Assembly (NCBI RefSeq): GCF_030035675.1
Contig: NC_084493.1
Coordinates: forward strand, 26,232,203 to 26,296,202
Direction: 5' to 3'
Origin: Rhineura floridana
Taxonomy: Eukaryota; Chordata; Lepidosauria; Squamata; Rhineuridae
Length of the DNA: 64,000 nt
Positions 34,601 to 45,680 of this stretch are shown here, piece by piece (the stretch's first letter is position 1; every line of letters starts with the position of its first letter). Below the pieces are notes generated by a model that saw nothing but the letters and a program-made list of their open reading frames with translations, was not told the origin of the DNA and did no database searches. A program made the translations under genes and the position numbers.

Positions 34601-37600
34601 CTGACCAGCCCCAGCTAGCATGGCCAATGGTCAGGCATTATGGGGGTTGTGGTCCAAAAACAACTAGAGGGACATAGGTTTCCCCTTATCCACCCACCCT
34701 GATCTGCAATGCAAATATGTGCTGTCCATGTTGGACTTTTCTGAGAGATGCACCTATTGGTCTCCATTTGGCTTTCATAGCTGTCACCTGTTCCCTCTTT
34801 GAATAGGCAACTTAAAGTTAGTAATAACATTAGGCAAGTGCCTGCATCGTATTGTTTTCGACACTTGCTCAGACTGTTTTTGTTTAGGCAAGCCTACCCA
34901 GACATGTAATTTTATGGTGTACATTAGTTTTTAATGCTGTGACTTTACCTACGTTTTGATAATTGTATTATTACTGTTTTTAATGTCTGCTTTTAATTTT
35001 ATTTATTTATTTATTATTTCAATTTATATACCGCCCTTAGCAGAATAGCTCTCAGGGTGGTGAACAAACAATTGCTCTTTGATACCATTTTATGTGAACC
35101 GTTTAACGGAAAGAAAGAGCTATGTCTTTGATTGAGCAGTATATACTGTATATAAATCTTGCTAAATAACATTTCTTTGCCTAGTAGATACCGGCTCTGC
35201 CCCAAAAGCATACATAGTGAGGCTCTTGAGTTACCTACCAGGCAAAGTCGTGGCCACGATCCCAATGAGCCCTCCTCTTCTGTATGAAATTGGACAGCTG
35301 GCTGCCAGGCTAGATAAAACGCTTGCAGAGGTGAGTTTTTGGGTATGCCTCAGTGCTGGCTCCAGGTTTGAGCGATCCCTGGAAAAATCAGTTGTGGATG
35401 GGTCCCCTCCTCTCCTGCTGGATCCCCCTGGGCTTCCCTGATGCCATCAGGACTACAAGCAGTGCTATGTGACCGAAACTAGCTGCCATTTTAATATCCG
35501 GCAATGCACCAGAGGGATAAGGCATCAGGGGCATTGTGGGAAATTGATATGGCAGCTAGACCCAGCTGCTCAGAACTGCTCAAGAGTGCCAGTAGTCTGG
35601 GTGCCAAAAGGGTCAACCTGGAACGTTGATGTGCCAAATATCTTTTCATTGTTTTTTAAATACCTTCTGTATGCACAGATGGCAAAACCAGATGATGCCA
35701 GTCTGTAACTTTTAGGCAGTTTTTGAGATATTTGGCTACAATGTTTTGGTAACCGAGAAAGCTGAAAATGCTCACACAGGAAGTGTTACATCTAAAAATA
35801 AAAATATTCAGGCAAAAAGAAATGGTTAAAACTCATAGTAAATGACTAGGACGTCAAGTGAATCCACAATTTCATTTCAGTTTGTGCATATTAAAGTAGT
35901 GCAGCTATACCATTTCATTTCCTTCCTCCTCTACTCTGGACAAGGTGTGCGTAGCAGCAAGAGCAGACACCAGGGGGTTGTATCCAACACTGAGTCAAAC
36001 TCAGATTGAAATTAATGAATGTGATGAACTTGGGTCCATTAATTTCAATGGGTTTCCTCTGAGTAGAATTTAGACGGCTACAACCCATGGATCAGGTTTG
36101 CACAGATCTGAGGTCTTGGTAATTAGCACAGTGGAGAGGAGAGCCTGGCTGGGAGTCCAGAATCTGTGAGTTCAAATCCCCGCTCATGTCTCCTGGGAGT
36201 CAAGGGCCAGCTAAAGATCACCCCCACAGTGAGTGGCTCAGGGGTTACGTGCCCTACCACCTGTGCAGCCATGTTTCTGTCCACATATTGATTCAGGAAG
36301 TGCAAATTCAGTAGGTTCACATCTTAATGCGAACTGATCAAATTTATCCCCCGTTCCTAGATCTGAAGTAGGAGCAGTGGGCTTTGTCTATCTGTTGCAG
36401 TGTTTAAGCTGTGCCTTCACCTCTGCCCAACGTGTATGTTTGTAAATATATATAATAAAATACCAATAAACCTCCAGTGACCTTCCAAAGGGAAGTAAAT
36501 CTGTGTCAGCATGGCACCCCTGGGACTTCTCACCACCCAAAGGCATTTGGAGAGCATAATAATATGTTACCAGAGCATCATGGGAAGCGGCTGCTGCTGT
36601 AACATAGGAACAGAGAGAGAGAGAGAGAGAGAGAGTCTAATATAGCACTGTGGGGAGAAGAGCCTGGCTGGGAGTCCAGAGTCTGTGAGTTCAAATCTCC
36701 GCTCGTGTCTCCTGGGAGTCAAGGGCCAGCTAAAGATCACCCACACAGGGAGTGGCTCAGGGGTTACGTGCCCTGCCACCTGTGCAGCCGTGGGCAAGCT
36801 GCATAGTCCCAAGGAGCCCAGTTGCCCCCCAGCTGGCAGTTGCGGACAAGGAAGGGGCTGGCTTGTGCAGCTGTGGCAAGCTGAGCAGGCCCTAGCCAGC
36901 TGGAGAGGACTAGCCTCAGAGGGAGGCAATGGTAAACCCCCTCTGAATACCGCTTACCATGAAATCCCTATTCATAGGGTCGCCATAAGTCAGGATCGAG
37001 TTGAAGGCAGTCCATTTCCATCTCAACAGACACACCCTTGGCCAAGGCAGGAGGGGAAGAGGGGGTTATTGTGGGAAGGGATTTGGAGAGTGAGCCATTC
37101 TTTTGCTTTGGTTTTCCCCTTCCTTTTCTCTTGTGCTTGCCAAGTCCTGTTTATATCCTGAAGGGCCATTTTATTTTTCTTTTGAATACAGCTCTTCTTT
37201 TGAATACAGCAGAACTCAAGCATCGCCAACTGTTTGGGCCCATGGGCCTATCTGCAAAGCAGAGAAACTGTCTTGAACGTTGCACCACATGGCAACCAAG
37301 CACACACTGTAACCTGTTTTGTTGACTACAACAGAATGCTTCTTTCAAGCCTAATTTCAGCAGCGGGAGGGGACCCTGCAAGCACCAGAGAAGGCCTCTG
37401 CAAGCCCGTGTGCACCTGCAGGTGCCACGTTGATGACTCCTTCTCTGTGTACTACACCACAGTGCACCCATACATTTAAAGCACTTGTATACCACTTTAT
37501 CAGTCATGGCTTCTGGAAACTGTAGGTTGTTAAGGGTGCTGAGAGATGTAGGAGACCCCTCACAGGGCTGCAGTTCCCAGCATCCTTAACAAACTACAGT

Positions 37601-40600
37601 TCCCAGGATTTTGGCGGGGAAGCCATGGCTGTTAAAGTGGTACAAGAGTGCTCTCAATGTATGGCACTGAGGTAGCCCAAGTGCCAGGCTTTCACTTCAA
37701 AAGCAAGAGGAAGGTGGTGGCGGTACCTTTTCTCCCTGCTTCAAGGTGCTTGATGCCTTGGATGTCTGGTTTGTTCTCTGGCTCCTTCAGTGGCAAATGA
37801 ACTGATGAAACAATGGGAAAGGACAGAAGTAAAGAGAAATGATTCTCTCCTTTCTTAAAGTTGGATGCTCTGCCTCTCCTCTTAAGACTTCCTGAATTGG
37901 AGACATGCCTCCTCCTTATCCATTTAGTCACATTCTTGTTGCCCTCATAACAATTCCCCATCAGCACAGGTTATTTCCTTACCTGAACTATCAGAGCCAA
38001 TCCTATCCATCCTTAGGACATTGGGCCGCTCAAAAGTGACATGGTTTTGGTCTCATTCTTCCTGGCCAGGGGTCTGAATTTACACTTTTGCCAGCAATGC
38101 CAGAATTTGATTTTCTTCTCCATCTATGATATGCTTTTTGTTGTCGTTGAAGAAACAAATCCTCCATGGTTTGGGGGATTCATCCATGGCATACCTCTTT
38201 CTTAAGAGGTTCTGAAGCTTCAGTAACATAGGACAGAGTGGGGAGAAGCTGAGAAACTAGGGCTGTAATGTCTCCATGCTTATATCACTGCACTGAATTT
38301 GGGGTGCCTGACATGAATTTGCAGTCAGGAACAACTTGTGGACAGCGCAGCAAGGAGCTGGATGCATCTTGTCAGAAGACCCTCCAAAATGTGGAGATGG
38401 CCTTGTTCTGAATATACCTCAAAAGAAAAAGCAAAGCATTTCACCTGGAACATTTAAACTGGCCCTGAGGATAATGTATTGAAAGTATAACCCAGTCATG
38501 ACTGGAAATTAATGGCCCCTGTGATTCTGAATCTTCCTAGAATGTGACAGAACCAGAATAAAAAAACTACTAAGAAATCCTACTTACATTTTAAAAGATG
38601 TAATTATTTTCTGTATCGCTTTCCCGTCCTTTCTGACTAACGCTACAAGTCTCTAAGTAACACAATAACTCTCTAACAAAATAAGACTCTAGCTAACACT
38701 ACTTATCTCTAGCTAATAGAAGGACTCTCTGAGTCATGCTATAACTCTGTAACTAACACCACAAGTCTCTAATGCAATAGCTCCCTATCCAGCTTGTTCT
38801 GTAACTCTCAAACTCCCCCTCTCTATCCAACTCCTCCTGTCTCTCTCAACTCCACTCAAAAGACCTGATCTTTCCAAAGGCCTCTGGCAAGTCATCCAGC
38901 AGGGGGACATGTCACAATGAAGGCCATGCCGCCGTTACTTAGCAACCATGCTCAACAGTGGGCATCTTTCTTCTTAATATTACTTTTTCACAGCTTTCAG
39001 TGAAGTAGAGAAATGCTGCGTATATGTCTCTCTCTTCATACTCTGTACTGTGAAAAAGATTTCTGTGACCTCTGTTGATGTCAGGCTATCAGTGCCAAAA
39101 GTCCAAGGCTTTGTGCTGTGAGTACTTTGCAGGCCTGTATTTAGTGGGAAATGCCTGGTAACAGGTTATGAAAGGTGTGCGAGAGAGATGATCGCTTTTA
39201 ATGTTATAGACAGAACCTGGATCAGGTAAATTAATCTTGAAGGGTCTGGGAAATAGCAGGCTCTGATTGACTGGAGGTTCTTAGTCAATGAAGAATAAGC
39301 AGCTAAATGTCAGTTGGGAGTTAACTGGCAGTTGAGGATAGTCAGTTGATGAGGGAAGTGGAGCTGGCTCTGTGTAAGTGCCTTCCTCCTCAACATTTGC
39401 TTTTCTTGAGAAGTCTGGAACAAGCCCCTTGTCCCGATACCTTATTGTATCAAAGATGAAATACATGTTTGAAAACAATAGCATATTCTTCCCCTGTTTA
39501 CCCTTGACTGCATTCCCCACATCCCCAATTTCTCTGTTTGCCTGTGGTCACACCCACATCATACATTTAACCCTCATTGAAAGCACATGGCTTCCCTTAA
39601 AGAATCCTGGGAATTGTAGTTTGTTAAGGGTACTGGGAATTGTAGCTCGGTGAAGGATAAACTACAATTCCCAGGGAATTTTTGGCAGAAGCCATGTGCT
39701 TTAAATATGTGGTGTGGATGTGATCTGTGTCTATTTTTTAGATTGCAAACCTCTTGGGATAGGGAGTTGTCCTTTGTACATGGATGTCGCTACAGAAACA
39801 AACACCATCTCGGACCACCGGCACATCTTGCTCACTGACTGCCAGCAGCTCTCTAGGGCAGCCTTTTCCAACCGGTGTGCCTCCAGATGTTGTTGGACCA
39901 CAACTCCTATCAGCCTCAGCAATGGCTGAGGCTGATGGGAGTTGTGGTCCAACAACATCTGGAGGCACACCAGTTGGGAAAGGCTGCTCTAGGGTTTCAG
40001 GCAGGGGGCTCTCCCAGCCCTACCTGAAGATACCAGGGGTTGAACCTTGGGCCTTCTGCATGCCATAACACTATGCTATGGTCCTTTATCATAGTTCTGT
40101 TTTACATCCGGAAAGGAAGTGTGGGTGACTTTTGCCTCCTTGTTCTGTCTTCATCTCTGCTGTGTCCAGAATTGCCCGTGAGCATGTCCTTAATGTTGGA
40201 CTTTAAATAGTCCTCCCAAACCCAAACTCAGTGGTAGAGCATCTGCCTTGCATGCAGAAGATCTCAGGTTCAATCCCCAATGGCATTCCAGGTTGGAGTG
40301 GGAAAGACCTCTGCCTGAAGCCCTGGAGAGCCACGACCGCTCAGTGCACTGAGCTCGATGGACCAATGGTCTGACTGGATATGAGACAGCGTCTTCTTTT
40401 CCTGCAGCAGCAGCATTTATCACATGCACTCTCAACAGAGGCTGGCCCATTAGGGCAAATGTGGCACTGCCCCACTAACTTCAGTCTGCCCTCAGCCAGC
40501 TCCCACCTTCCTGCCTTTTTACTTATAGCCAGTCCAGTGGGTGACACTGCCTGTCCACTTCCTCCTCCTTGGTCTCAGTGTTGCCCTTGTAGAACTTAGC

Positions 40601-42022
40601 CAACAGGAGGATGGGGACAAAGGTAGTGTTTGTTGGCTCTGCCTGTGGTTCCACCCCACCAGTCCCAATGGTCACCAGTTACCACTGTGTGATTTAAAAA
40701 AACCATGAAACCGTGTATTTTTTCCCCATGGAAGAAATTTCAACATCCATTGACAAGAAGTCTACATCGAGGTAAATTCATCTGGAATTTGGCTAATGTC
40801 CCTCTTCTGGAGCAGTACATTTATGCGCTGGGTCAGAACAGATATTTGGAAGTGGTGAAGCAGGTGATTGAGCAGTTCAGACTTCAAATACTGCCAAAGT
40901 TAAGCTCTTTTCGGCCCTGTAAGTATTATTATTTTTAATGTCCGGTGACCTTTTTAGTATTTTATTTTTATTTTGCTTAGTGAGTGTTGGTGGAAGTGGG
41001 GTGGGATAGGGTGGGAGAGTGGTCTTTCATGAATGAACTAGCCCTAACTACACTGCGATGTGGTACTGCTCAGGTGTACAATGGGCCCAAACTTAGATTA
41101 AACTGTAATCCTTTACACATTCACTAATAAGCACCATTGAACTTAGAGGAACTGACTTCTACATAAGCATGCATTGGATTGTTCTTATTATTGCTTATTG
41201 GCATCATTATTTTTAATAGATCATTCCCAACATGTCCAATGTTAAGGCTGTGAGTGCCGATGCTTATTTAGTCAAAACAGCATCACCCCTCAGACAAGTG
41301 GGAGGTATTAGTTGGTTTGGGAGAAGGCCTACAGTTTACAGAAGTACAAAAAATCTCTAGGGAAAAAACACCCTAAAAGCGGGAACTCCCCCCAAAAAAA
41401 TCCCAATGAGGACTGAGTGTCCTCATTGGGCTGAGTGTTGGGGGAGGGAAAACAGAAAACTGGGAGAGGGGAGAATAGAATGGAGTGCCAGGAATCCTGA
41501 ACAGAACCATTCAATGCTGCAACATATTGTTACTTATATTGTATACCATTGTTTTTCTTTATTCTCCCATTTTTAGGTATCAATCATGGAGATCTCAATG
41601 ACCACAATATATTAGTAGATGTCAGCTCTATTTCCCCTCAAAATCCATACTACAGAGTGTCTGGTATTTTGGACTTTAGCGACATGAGCTATGGCTACTA
41701 CGTGTTTGAAGTCGCAATAACTATCATGTACATGATGAGTGTAAGCAAGGATCCCCTCAATGTGGGAGGCCATGTCCTCGCAGGATTTGAAAGCATCATC
41801 CCACTGACGACAGAGGAACGAAGCTCCCTGTTTCTCCTAGTGAGTGGGAGATTTGTTCAGTCTCTTGTGATGGCTGCACACACCACACTCTTGTATCCCG
41901 AGAACAAAGAGTACTTAATGATTACAACCAAAACAGGATGGAGACACTTGATAATGCTCTCTGAGATGGGCCAAGAGACTGTTGAGAATATCTGGTTTGG
42001 CACTGCAAAAACTTATGCCTGA
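31602..42022 (+). CDS. HYKK: Hydroxylysine kinase, complete coding region in four exons
   Basis: GTP-dependent kinase of 5-hydroxy-L-lysine in lysine/collagen breakdown (known for the family). Coding exons: 31602-31947 (exon begins 31595), 35185-35330, 40735-40918, 41577-42022, stop TGA. They give 373 codons, the human length. The start ATG follows AACA and lies 7 bases into the exon. The aminoglycoside-phosphotransferase fold is shown by EEFVLKI (Lys68, ATP-binding position), by the catalytic loop HGDLNDHN (about 229-236) and by the metal site ILDFSD (about 256-261). Human has DFGD there, as I recall it. [22 protein letters not shown] and [10 protein letters not shown] are strongly conserved. 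Exon 2 has a tandem acceptor TAGTAG: start 35185 keeps an extra Val also seen in human, while 35188 would drop it. HYKK sits between IREB2 and PSMA4 as in other amniotes. Confidence 0.96.
32048..32245 (+). mobile_element. tRNA-derived SINE
   Basis: A-box-like 'gtagctcagtggcagagcat', B-box-like 'ggattcaatcccc', and the body 'gacaatactgagctgggtggaccaatggtctgactcagtataaggcaa'. In HYKK intron 1. Sister copies: 34065-34255, 40205-40395, 46070-46268 and 51366-51530. Confidence 0.85.
32375..32725 (-). mobile_element. LINE 3'-end repeat, antisense
   Basis: Reverse complement of the 'aggatgctggactagatggg' family: 'cctgttggatcagatcaaac', 'aaccaggagccgttaggaagc', and 'gcaatgaattccgtgagtaaactatgc' at its 5' side. 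Confidence 0.65.
32928..33160 (-). mobile_element. LINE 3' end, antisense
   Basis: '(ttta)n' followed by 'ccccacctttcggccaaaggcc' and 'aaggcagcttacaaaa': the reverse of a 'gtaagctgccttgag...(taaa)n' LINE end. Similar ends: about 35000-35080, 46930-47045 (both reverse), 43843-43965 and 53815-53900 (forward). Confidence 0.65.
33163..33528 (-). other. Unidentified minus-strand open frame with CpG-rich start
   Basis: A 121-codon frame; an inner ATG at 33426-33424 lies in a CpG-rich stretch (33335-33430) and would give [18 protein letters not shown].... The protein is not recognised. It could be a retrocopy, a cryptic first exon or chance; the downstream half may belong to the neighbouring LINE tail. 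No function is proposed. Confidence 0.25.
34065..34255 (+). mobile_element. tRNA-derived SINE
   Basis: 'cagcagagcatctgcttgcatgcggaaggccccaggttcaatcc' and 'ctgactcagtatattgcagcttcctgtg'. In HYKK intron 1. Confidence 0.8.
34425..34692 (+). repeat. LINE tail followed by a truncated hAT-like MITE
   Basis: 34425-34605 is the 'ataccagttgctgg...gaacaggatgctgg...cttatgttcttatg' tail. It is directly followed by 'ccagccccagctagcatggccaatgg...catagg', the right half of a fold-back MITE (34603-34692). Confidence 0.6.
36125..36275 (+). mobile_element. SINE 5' part (Sauria-like variant)
   Basis: 'gagcctggctgggagtccagaatctgtgagttcaaatccccgctc' with B box, then 'gtgcccta'. Nearly the same text is at 36658-36785. 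The BovB-type tail is missing, so it is truncated. In HYKK intron 2. Confidence 0.7.
36611..36635. repeat. GA microsatellite
   Basis: Uninterrupted (GA) run of about 12 units directly before the longer SINE. Confidence 0.9.
36645..37025 (+). mobile_element. Sauria-like SINE, long variant
   Basis: Head as at 36125, a longer GC-rich middle ('cccaaggagcccagttgcccc'), 'ggcaatggtaaacc' and the tail 'gggtcgccataagtcaggatcgagttgaaggcagt'. The extended middle separates it from the 31050 copy. Confidence 0.75.
37480..37665. mobile_element. Fold-back MITE, second family
   Basis: 'accactttatcagtcatggcttc' and 'gaagccatggctgttaaagtggt' form the outer arms, with 'ttaagggtgctgagag' and 'ctacagttcccaggatt' inside. 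Confidence 0.7.
38620..38830. repeat. Degenerate tandem of about 20-bp CTCT-centred units
   Basis: Around seven loosely repeated words of the form ctaacactacaagtCTCTaa. It sits in HYKK intron 2 in otherwise unassigned sequence (37700-39500), where I saw no gene. Confidence 0.5.
39548..39723. mobile_element. Fold-back MITE, second family
   Basis: Ends TCACACCCACATCATACATTTA and TAAATATGTGGTGTGGATGTGA. Inner arms 'ggcttcccttaaagaatcctggga' and 'tcccagggaatttttggcagaagcc'. Confidence 0.75.
39859..39986. mobile_element. Young hAT-like fold-back MITE with perfect 8-bp target duplication
   Basis: Near-perfect 128-bp palindrome; ends CAGCCTTTTCCAACC and GGTTGGGAAAGGCTG, identical flanks CTCTAGGG at 39851-39858 and 39987-39994. 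This is the best-preserved copy of the family. Confidence 0.9.
40205..40395 (+). mobile_element. tRNA-derived SINE
   Basis: 'aactcagtggtagagcatctgccttgcatgcagaag', 'aggttcaatcccc', 'ctcgatggaccaatggtctgact'. In HYKK intron 2, upstream of exon 40735. Confidence 0.8.
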
Positions 42023-42150
42023 AAAAGGCCCTCAGAAATCTCTCAGACTACCTGATTATGGACCTCATCTATTACATGGTTTGAAATGCAGCCTTGTCGA
42101 AAGTAAAATTCCAGGTATTATGACCAGAAAATGCAGAATGCTGCCACCTG

Positions 42151-42156
42151 AATAAA
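42151..42156 (+). terminator. HYKK polyadenylation signal
   Basis: AATAAA 129 bases after the HYKK stop. A short 3'UTR is inferred. Confidence 0.6.
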
Positions 42157-42329
42157 TTACGCTAATATAGCTATATCCTTCATATAATTTCATCTTGCTT
42201 CCAAAATCTAGGTTTCCAAATAATTTGGAATTTATTCCATTGGCCAGAGAAGGAGCAGGTCTTTCTTCCCTCCTTCCCACCAGAAAATACTTAGCTCCAA
42301 CTAAGAGTTGTCCTGGGGTTGCAAAGCTG

Positions 42330-43735
42330 CAGGAACCTTATTTAGATCCATTCCAATCGGGCTTCAGGACTGGACATGGAACTGAAACAGCCTTGGTCGC
42401 CCTGGTGGATGATATGAGGAGGGCGTTGGATAGGGGTGAATATACCTTCCTCGTCCTCCTAGATCTCTCAGCGGCTTTCAATACCGTTGACCACGGTATC
42501 TTGTTAAATCGCCTAGAGGGATTAGAAATAGGGGGCACTGTTCTACGGTGGTTCCATTCCTATCTCTCAGGCAGGTACCAACGGGGGATGAGGTTTCAGA
42601 CCCTTGGCCTCTTAATTGTGGAGTGCCACAGGGTTCTATCCTCTCCCCCATGCTATTCAACATCTATGTGAAACCACTGGGAGCCATCATCAGGAGTTTT
42701 GGGCTGCAGTGTCACCAATATGCGGATGACACTCAGCTCTATCTCTCCTTTAAATCTTCACCAGAGTTGGCTGTGAATACCATGTCCAAATGCCTGGAGT
42801 CCGTAAGTGGATGGATAGGCGAGAACAGGCTGAAGCTAAACCCTAATAAGACCGAGGTGTTGCTCGTGGGTGACAAGAGAAGGTTGGGAGATATAGACTT
42901 GGTACTTAATGGGGTAAGATTACCCCTGAAGGACCAGGTACGCAGCCTAGGGGTCATTCTTGACTCCCAGTTGTCCATGGAGGCTCAGGTTTCGACACTG
43001 AGCAGGGCAGCTTGGTATCAATTACATCTGATACAGAGGCTGCGACCCTACCTTCCTATGCATCTGCTCCCACGAGTGATACATGCCCTGGTTTCCTCTC
43101 GCTTAGACTACTGTAATGTGCTCTACGTGGGGTTACCCTTGAAAACGGTCCGGAAATTGCAGCTGGTACAGAATGCGGCGGCACGCTTGATCAAGCATAG
43201 CCGTCGCCGGGATCATATTACCCCAGTATTAGTAGACCTACACTGGCTACCAGTTGCTTACCGGGCCCAATTCAAGGTGATGGTGTTGACCTTTAAAACC
43301 CTATATGGTTTCGGCCCAGTCTATCTGAAGGAACGCCTCCAGTATCACCAAGTATGCCGCCTGACAAGATCAGCCACACAGGACCTCCTCTTGGTCCCGC
43401 CAGCCAAAACAGCTAGGCTGGTGCGGACCAGAGAGAGGGCATTCTCGGTTGTGCCCCCCCCCTCTGGAACACTCTCCCTTTTGATCTTCGACATGCCTCC
43501 TCCCTGATGGGTTTTCGCCGAGCCTTAAAGACCTGGCTATGCAGGCAGGCCTACGGGATCCTTGGGATGGAGTAGTTTATGATGTATTAACCGATGTTTT
43601 AGACTAATTGATGATTGTGTTTTGTTTTGTTTGTATAGTGTATTTTAATCCGTTGCTGTAAGTCGCCTAGAGTGTCCGTTAATTCGGACAGATAGGCGAC
43701 TAACAAATAAAATTTTATTATTATTATTATAATCC
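42330..43735 (+). mobile_element. 5'-truncated non-LTR retrotransposon (L2/CR1-like LINE), copy 1
   Basis: Encodes the reverse-transcriptase part and C-terminus of a LINE ORF2: [34 protein letters not shown], catalytic HQYADDTQLYLSF, LKLNPNKTEVLLVG, RKLQLVQNAAARLI. No endonuclease domain. The frame shifts once between about 42560 and 42660, where copy 2 (56365) retains about a dozen more bases. It ends in a hairpin (43662-43700) and an (ATT)n tail. It inserted just past the HYKK polyA site. The exact clade is uncertain; L2/CR1-like is inferred from motif style. Confidence 0.85.
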
Positions 43736-44569
43736 CACCCACATCCTGCCAAAAATAAGAATTTTGTAACTAGAAGAACTAATGCCTGGGTTTGCTTTTT
43801 TTCTCCTCCCTCCCAACCCCTTTTCCTCTTGTGTCCTGTCTTTTAGATTGTAAGCCTGTAGGCAGGGACTGTCTTATTACTCATCACTGTAAGCCGCTTT
43901 GGGAGCCTTTTTAATCTGGAGAGCAGAATAGAAAATACTTTAAATAAATAAATAAATATTTTGGAAGTCTTATTTTATTACTCCATCCTTTGTCCAAGTA
44001 GTTGAAGTTGGCTTATAACCCTGCAAGCTACTGACTAACCCAAGGTTACCCACTATCAGTCTTTGCCCTCATCTGGTAGGTAGAGATTTTGCTACAGAAC
44101 AGTTGTGATCCCCACCCAACCTATAATATGGAGAGAAATAAGTAAAACAAGTTTTAAAAGTATTTTTACCCACCTTTTCGTTAAAGTTCAAGGCAGCTCA
44201 CAACAATGAAAACAATACAATATCAAACAGTTAAATAATGCCGCTAGACTACATTGCAAGGTTGTTGGAAACACTGTGGCAACGTGTCCTACTTTACAGA
44301 GGACAACCCTCTATTTGAAGGCCTGCCCAGTCCAAGTCTAGTTTAAAGACACCCCTAAGGCAGGAGAGCAGGACTCCTGACATTGCCCATCAACAGCAAC
44401 TGGCACACAGGTTATCTGGTCCCAGGCTTGCCCACTATGGTGAGATGTACCATAGTTTTGTTTATAGTATTGATTTTCCAATTTTGAATGTATACACGTA
44501 AATTTGCATGTACAATTTTATGCAGATCTCCATCCCATTTTTTCATTATACATTTTCTCTTTAGTGCCA

Positions 44570-45060
44570 CATGGCAGTGTTCCAGCTAACACCGGACAGA
44601 GCTTTTCAAATGAGGGGAAGCCAGCGGAAGGGGAGGTCGGTGGAGAAGGAGCCGGGGGAAAGGTCCACGGCATCCACTCTCCGTTCGGGTGCCACCGGGC
44701 CGGCTGAATGCTGGCTCAGTCGGGAGCCACATGGGGGCCTGGAAATCAGGAGCCGGCTCCCGCAAATACCTCTACCGGGGAGTAAGCGCTCCCCGTCAAC
44801 CACTATGGAAATTATTTTACTCCACTAGCCTATTGACCGGTGGAAATTTTCCTGGATTAGGACCCACGGAAATGCTCCGAATTTGAGGAGAACGACGTGT
44901 AAGTCCCCCCACCTGTTCCTCCTCCACAACGCCCCCGAAATGCCCCCTTTTCGGGCCTTCCGCTGGCTCTCCATTGGGCAGGCCCCCGGCTGAACCAGGA
45001 GGAGCAGCCCCAGGAGCCTGTCTGGGGCCCGCCACATCCAACTGTCCCCGACCCAGCGCA
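44570..45060. other. GC-rich unidentified block upstream of PSMA4
   Basis: CpG-containing stretch with no splice-consistent exon that I can recognise. The end '...ttggattgtgccctta' resembles reptile repeat ends, so it may be repeat-derived and not a second promoter. Confidence 0.4.
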
Positions 45061-45479
45061 AATACAAGTTGGATTGTGCCCTTAGTTTGAAAGTCATCCT
45101 ATTTCAACCTCAGTGTCTTCCCCAAAAATCTGAATATGTACGAAACAGATGGGTTTATAGGGCTCATAAATTAATGTATATTTGTATTTGTAGCACAACT
45201 TAATTTACTAAAAATAAATAAGGACGTTTTTCCCATCGAAGAAGGCCCGAGTTCGAAAAAGTATGATCTACCGTGAGCTTCTACATTTTTTCACCTTTTT
45301 GAGGTGGATAAGGTGACAGCGACTCTCCAACTTAATCCAGGGATTTGAAATTTGTGGTCTGTCTGAAGTGGTTGGAGACTCCAGCTCCCATCAGCGCCAC
45401 CTAGCATGGCCAATCGTCAAGAATGATGGGAATTGTAGTCCAACATCGCATCTGCCTTGCCCTGATTTGCCCTCATTGC

Positions 45480-45680
45480 CTCCTATGAGCCACTGACTCA
45501 CCCAGTGCCCACAAGAAACATGGCGTCTAAAACAACCCGGAAATCTGAAGCGAAGAGATGACGAGAACGGGCAATCTAAGCATTTAGTCTCCATGCCCGC
45601 CTCCCCCCCCCGCTCACTGGTGTGTAGTGCGCAGGCGCGCGGTAGCCATTTTTTTTTTTGGAAACCGACGGAGGAAGGGG
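45480..45680 (+). promoter_or_regulatory. PSMA4: PSMA4 promoter and noncoding exon 1
   Basis: CpG-rich, TATA-less. Candidate sites: ETS-like CCGGAAA (45537-45543), NRF1-like TGCGCAGGCGCG (45628-45639) and YY1-like GCCATTTT (45645-45652). Exon 1 probably ends at 45679 before GTGAGTG; exon 2 begins at 49709. The start site is inferred, not seen. The sites are motif matches only. Confidence 0.6.

Larger units (their letters stand above)
42160..45470 (+). other. HYKK-PSMA4 intergenic interval
   Basis: Holds the LINE copy 1, a second LINE tail with (taaa)n (43843-43965), a degraded antisense SINE (about 43970-44080), a LINE-like 'cccaccttttcgttaaagttcaaggcagctcacaa' end near 44170 and a GC-rich unidentified block (44570-45060). 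A fold-back MITE fragment lies at 45372-45450. No gene seen. Confidence 0.7.

Noticed and set aside
37692-38290. Protein-like minus-strand text (for example a segment with [13 protein letters not shown]) in HYKK intron 2
   Set aside because: Only about 60 codons between stops, no family recognised, no splice context; kept only as a possible old retrocopy to search.
42195-42330. 5' extension of the LINE frame toward the HYKK polyA site
   Set aside because: The first forty or so codons do not resemble LINE protein; LINE similarity starts near LDPFQSGFR.
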